Assembly: GCA_002482925.1 (NCBI GenBank)
Contig: DLGX01000071.1
Span: 1-6,412 of the forward strand
Source: Candidatus Saccharibacteria bacterium UBA7683
Lineage (GTDB): Bacteria > Patescibacteriota > Saccharimonadia > Saccharimonadales > UBA7683
Length of the DNA: 6,412 bases
Direction of reading: 5' to 3'
The translations under genes were made by a program, and so were the position numbers. Of the stretch, positions 4,984-6,412 are shown one piece after another (position 1 is the stretch's first letter; every line of letters starts with the position of its first letter). Under the pieces are notes generated by a model that saw only the letters and a list, made by a program, of their open reading frames with translations, was not told the origin of the DNA and ran no database searches.

Positions 4984-5711
4984 AATTCGAACAGACTTGC
5001 CTGGTGCGAAAGCTGTAGATTAACCAGAAAACTCGAACCGTCTTTTCTTCTGGTTAGCTCTAGACTTCCATTCATAGCTTCTGTTAACTGTTTTGCAATG
5101 TAGAGCCCTAGCCCTGTTGTGGTCGCCCACTGGGGAACAGGTCGTTGGAATCGTCCGAATTGTTCAAATAATTTTTTAAGGTCAGTCTTTTTAATACCTA
5201 AGCCGTAATCTTTAATTACAAGCTGTGCTTGGCCTCTTCGCAGGCGCGCTTCAAGTTCAATTGTAGATTCTGGAAGCGAATACTTAATAGCGTTGTCGAG
5301 CAAATTAAACAGTACGGCATGCAAGCAACCTTTGTCTGCCATAACAGTTTGGTTATGCCTTGTACCTCGTACCGCGATTAACTGGGCCTGTTTGCGTGCG
5401 TGGGGTTCTAGCTCGTGTGCCACTTCTTCTAACATCAGCTGAGGACTGATTGGTTCTAAATTGAGTTCTAGCATGTGCTGTTCTAATTCGTAGCCTCGTA
5501 AAATGCTGTCTACCAAGCCCAGTAACCTATCAGAAGAAAACTGAATTCTCTGTACATACTGCTTATATTGGCTCGGGTCTATGGCAGGATTCTGCAACTG
5601 CGAACTCAGTCCGCTAATAAGTGTGAGTGGAGATTTTAATTCATGCGCAACGCTCGCAATTAACTGCTGACTTTCGCTGTTAGGAAACTCATCATTATTC
5701 GCACCGCCCAT
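4980..5711 (-). CDS. Soluble histidine kinase without a sensor domain
   Basis: 243 residues made only of a HisKA dimerisation domain and a HATPase_c domain. H-box SVAHELKSPLT at 20-30 with H23 as the phosphorylation site; N-box FNLLDNAIKYS at 135-145 with N140; G1 box DYGLG at 168-172; F-box LFEQFGRF at 181-188; G2 box TTTGLGLYIAKQL at 198-210. All are intact, so it should autophosphorylate and pass phosphate to D55 of the neighbouring receiver. No membrane segment and no PAS, GAF or HAMP domain precede the H-box: only 19 residues do. The signal must therefore be cytoplasmic or come from another protein. ATG at 5711 is the first plausible start; an AGGAG lies 13 bases upstream, rather far, and no in-frame start codon lies between. 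First gene of the kinase-receiver-recO operon. Confidence 0.93.
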   Translation of the reverse strand: MGGANNDEFPNSESQQLIASVAHELKSPLTLISGLSSQLQNPAIDPSQYKQYVQRIQFSSDRLLGLVDSILRGYELEQHMLELNLEPISPQLMLEEVAHELEPHARKQAQLIAVRGTRHNQTVMADKGCLHAVLFNLLDNAIKYSLPESTIELEARLRRGQAQLVIKDYGLGIKKTDLKKLFEQFGRFQRPVPQWATTTGLGLYIAKQLTEAMNGSLELTRRKDGSSFLVNLQLSHQASLFEL

Positions 5712-5744
5712 AAATCTATACCCGCTCCTTCTTCTGGTACTCCC

Positions 5745-5764
5745 AGTATAGTAGACTTTGTCTA
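5745..5764 (-). promoter_or_regulatory. Possible -10 and small dyad upstream of the kinase operon
   Basis: Minus strand TATACT (5750-5745) could serve as a -10 with a start near 5738 and a leader of about 27 nt that includes AGGAG. No convincing -35 lies 16-18 bases upstream. Just before it, TAGAC (5752-5756) and GTCTA (5760-5764) form a 5-bp inverted repeat with a 3-base spacer, where an operator could sit. Weak evidence. Confidence 0.25.
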
Positions 5765-6019
5765 TAAAAATCGAGTGCTTACGTTTAATAATCTTTTAAT
5801 TTTCTGATTTGTCAGATAAACCATTAATCCGAGCAACGCGAGTCAGCTCACACCCATTCGACCGAACCCGAACAGTGGAAGGTTGTTTTTCTTGAATCAA
5901 GCCCGATCCTTGCCCGAACAAACGGTTAAAGAATGTGAGGGATGCTTGTCATTGGTCTGGGCGCAAGAAAAAGAATCTGGAGCTGCGTCGAGGCTCGGGC
6001 GCTATGGGTGCAGTTTTAT

Positions 6020-6043
6020 ATCACTTTTGCTGACAAAAGTGAT
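6020..6043. repeat. Perfect hairpin with 10-bp arms
   Basis: ATCACTTTTG (6020-6029) and CAAAAGTGAT (6034-6043) are exact reverse complements around CTGA. Neither strand has a T tract after it, so it is not an ordinary terminator. It may be an end of a small non-autonomous element or part of the surrounding repeat block. Confidence 0.6.
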
Positions 6044-6057
6044 GAAAAGATTACTAC

Positions 6058-6171
6058 TAGATTCTTTCATCCTTCGCAGTCTTGCTACGGAGAACGGATC
6101 GACTACGCTCAGAATGACGAGATGGGAAGACGACTACTGTTGGCTGGATTCCCGATCGAGCCGGGAATGAC
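6058..6171. repeat. Two related palindromic modules of dispersed intergenic repeat type
   Basis: Two modules start with GGAT and end with GAATGAC: 6096-6118 (GGAT...CTCAGAATGAC) and 6146-6171 (GGATTCCCG...CGGGAATGAC). The second is a clean hairpin, ATTCCCG (6148-6154) with CGGGAAT (6162-6168). The first is flanked by ATTCTTTCATCC at 6061-6072, whose ATTCT can pair with AGAAT at 6111-6115. Sequences of this style (CATTCTGAGCG..., GTCATTCCCG... on the other strand) are familiar as dispersed intergenic repeats in many unrelated bacteria. I cannot show other genomic copies from this window. Confidence 0.5.
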
Positions 6172-6202
6172 AAACCCGTGAATGAAAGGTACGTTTTCTA
6201 TA

Positions 6203-6412
6203 CTACGGAACGAAGGTTAAGCCTTTAAGCACAATATTGTCGAAGTCAGCTCTAAATTCTTTGCTTTCAGTCCACACACGAAGTGTTTTGTCTCGAAGCG
6301 GGAAGATCACCATAGTACCTTCTTGATCTTTCTTTAAGAAACCATCAAGTCGTGTGCCGGTGGTACCAGAAACCTGAATTGCAGTAGCTTTGAGCTCGCC
6401 TTTTTTTACTGA
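6203..6412 (-). CDS. C-terminal part of an unrecognised protein (5' end outside window)
   Basis: An open frame enters from the right edge and gives 69 residues before TAG at 6205-6203. The visible end is rich in short beta-like stretches: GELKATAIQVSGTTGTRLDG, then EGTMVIFPLRDKTLRVWTES, then FDNIVLKGLTFVP at the C-terminus. It has mixed charge, with no cysteine and no membrane segment. The composition is protein-like and codon use resembles the neighbours, so it is probably a real gene, but I cannot assign a family from this fragment. No terminator with a U-tract follows; the hairpin at 6148-6168 lies about 35 bases downstream. Confidence 0.65.
   Translation of the reverse strand, partial: SVKKGELKATAIQVSGTTGTRLDGFLKKDQEGTMVIFPLRDKTLRVWTESKEFRADFDNIVLKGLTFVP

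Larger units (their letters stand above)
5765..6202. other. Gene-free interval with repeat-like DNA
   Basis: This stretch between the kinase operon and the next gene holds no credible CDS, RNA gene or transposase. 5765-5834 is AT-rich and belongs to the operon's upstream region. From about 5835 the composition becomes visibly richer in G and C, and palindromes appear: CTTGA-A-TCAAG at 5891-5901, a 10-bp-arm hairpin at 6020-6043, and a tandem pair of related modules at 6058-6171. CCCGAACA occurs twice (5867-5874, 5913-5920). Two overlapping plus-strand open frames (5883-6170 and 5942-6181) run through the repeats with no ribosome site or promoter; I treat them as by-products. Confidence 0.55.

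Noticed and set aside
5883..6181. Two overlapping plus-strand open frames (95 and 79 residues) opposite in direction to all other genes
   Set aside because: They pass straight through the palindromic repeat modules, have no ribosome site or promoter, and their translations look like the low-credibility frames that such repeats generate.
1..6412. UGA recoding (genetic code 25)
   Set aside because: The kinase and receiver genes both end in TGA exactly at 4-bp overlaps with the next start codon, so UGA works as a stop.

Overview
The window is a compact, moderately AT-rich stretch of bacterial chromosome. Every protein gene lies on the minus strand, so I describe it in transcription order, from high to low coordinates. 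The gene content suggests a small-genome bacterium of the Patescibacteria (CPR), and Saccharibacteria (TM7) is my best guess. The pointers are a single-chain class II glycyl-tRNA synthetase, a RecO without the usual zinc cysteines, a sensor-less histidine kinase, short intergenic spaces, and promoters placed almost on top of start codons. This is inference from gene style; no marker such as rRNA is present. UGA is used as a true stop at the histidine kinase and response regulator ends, which argues against the UGA=Gly code of Gracilibacteria and Absconditabacteria.

Layout (minus strand, right to left). 6412-6203 is the C-terminal end of an unrecognised protein. 6202-5712 has no credible gene and holds a patch of palindromic, repeat-like DNA. 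5711-3911 is a tight operon with two 4-bp ATGA overlaps: a soluble histidine kinase, a stand-alone receiver protein, then recO. A near-consensus promoter directly behind recO drives a 359-residue cysteine-free protein of unknown function (3870-2791). Another good promoter follows, then a 35-codon ORF ending in a glycine-rich stretch, a GC-rich hairpin with a U-rich tail, and glycyl-tRNA synthetase (2584-1238). This layout looks like a leader-peptide attenuator. Next comes a DUF3800-family protein (1169-438) with an extended -10 whose predicted start site is the ATG itself. At the left edge is the 5' part of a pyridoxamine-phosphate-oxidase-like split-barrel protein (212-1 and beyond).

The one plus-strand transcription unit I see is at 341-443: a strong sigma70-type promoter next to a perfect 20-bp palindrome, followed within about 65 nt by a long hairpin and a T-rich tract. 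It looks like a small non-coding RNA gene, convergent with the DUF3800 gene.

Taken together this is mostly housekeeping (translation, recombination repair, signalling). The parts most likely to be undescribed are regulatory: the candidate sRNA, the glycine-codon leader in front of glyS, the repeated use of leaderless or near-leaderless starts, and a two-component system with no sensor or output domain translationally coupled to recO.
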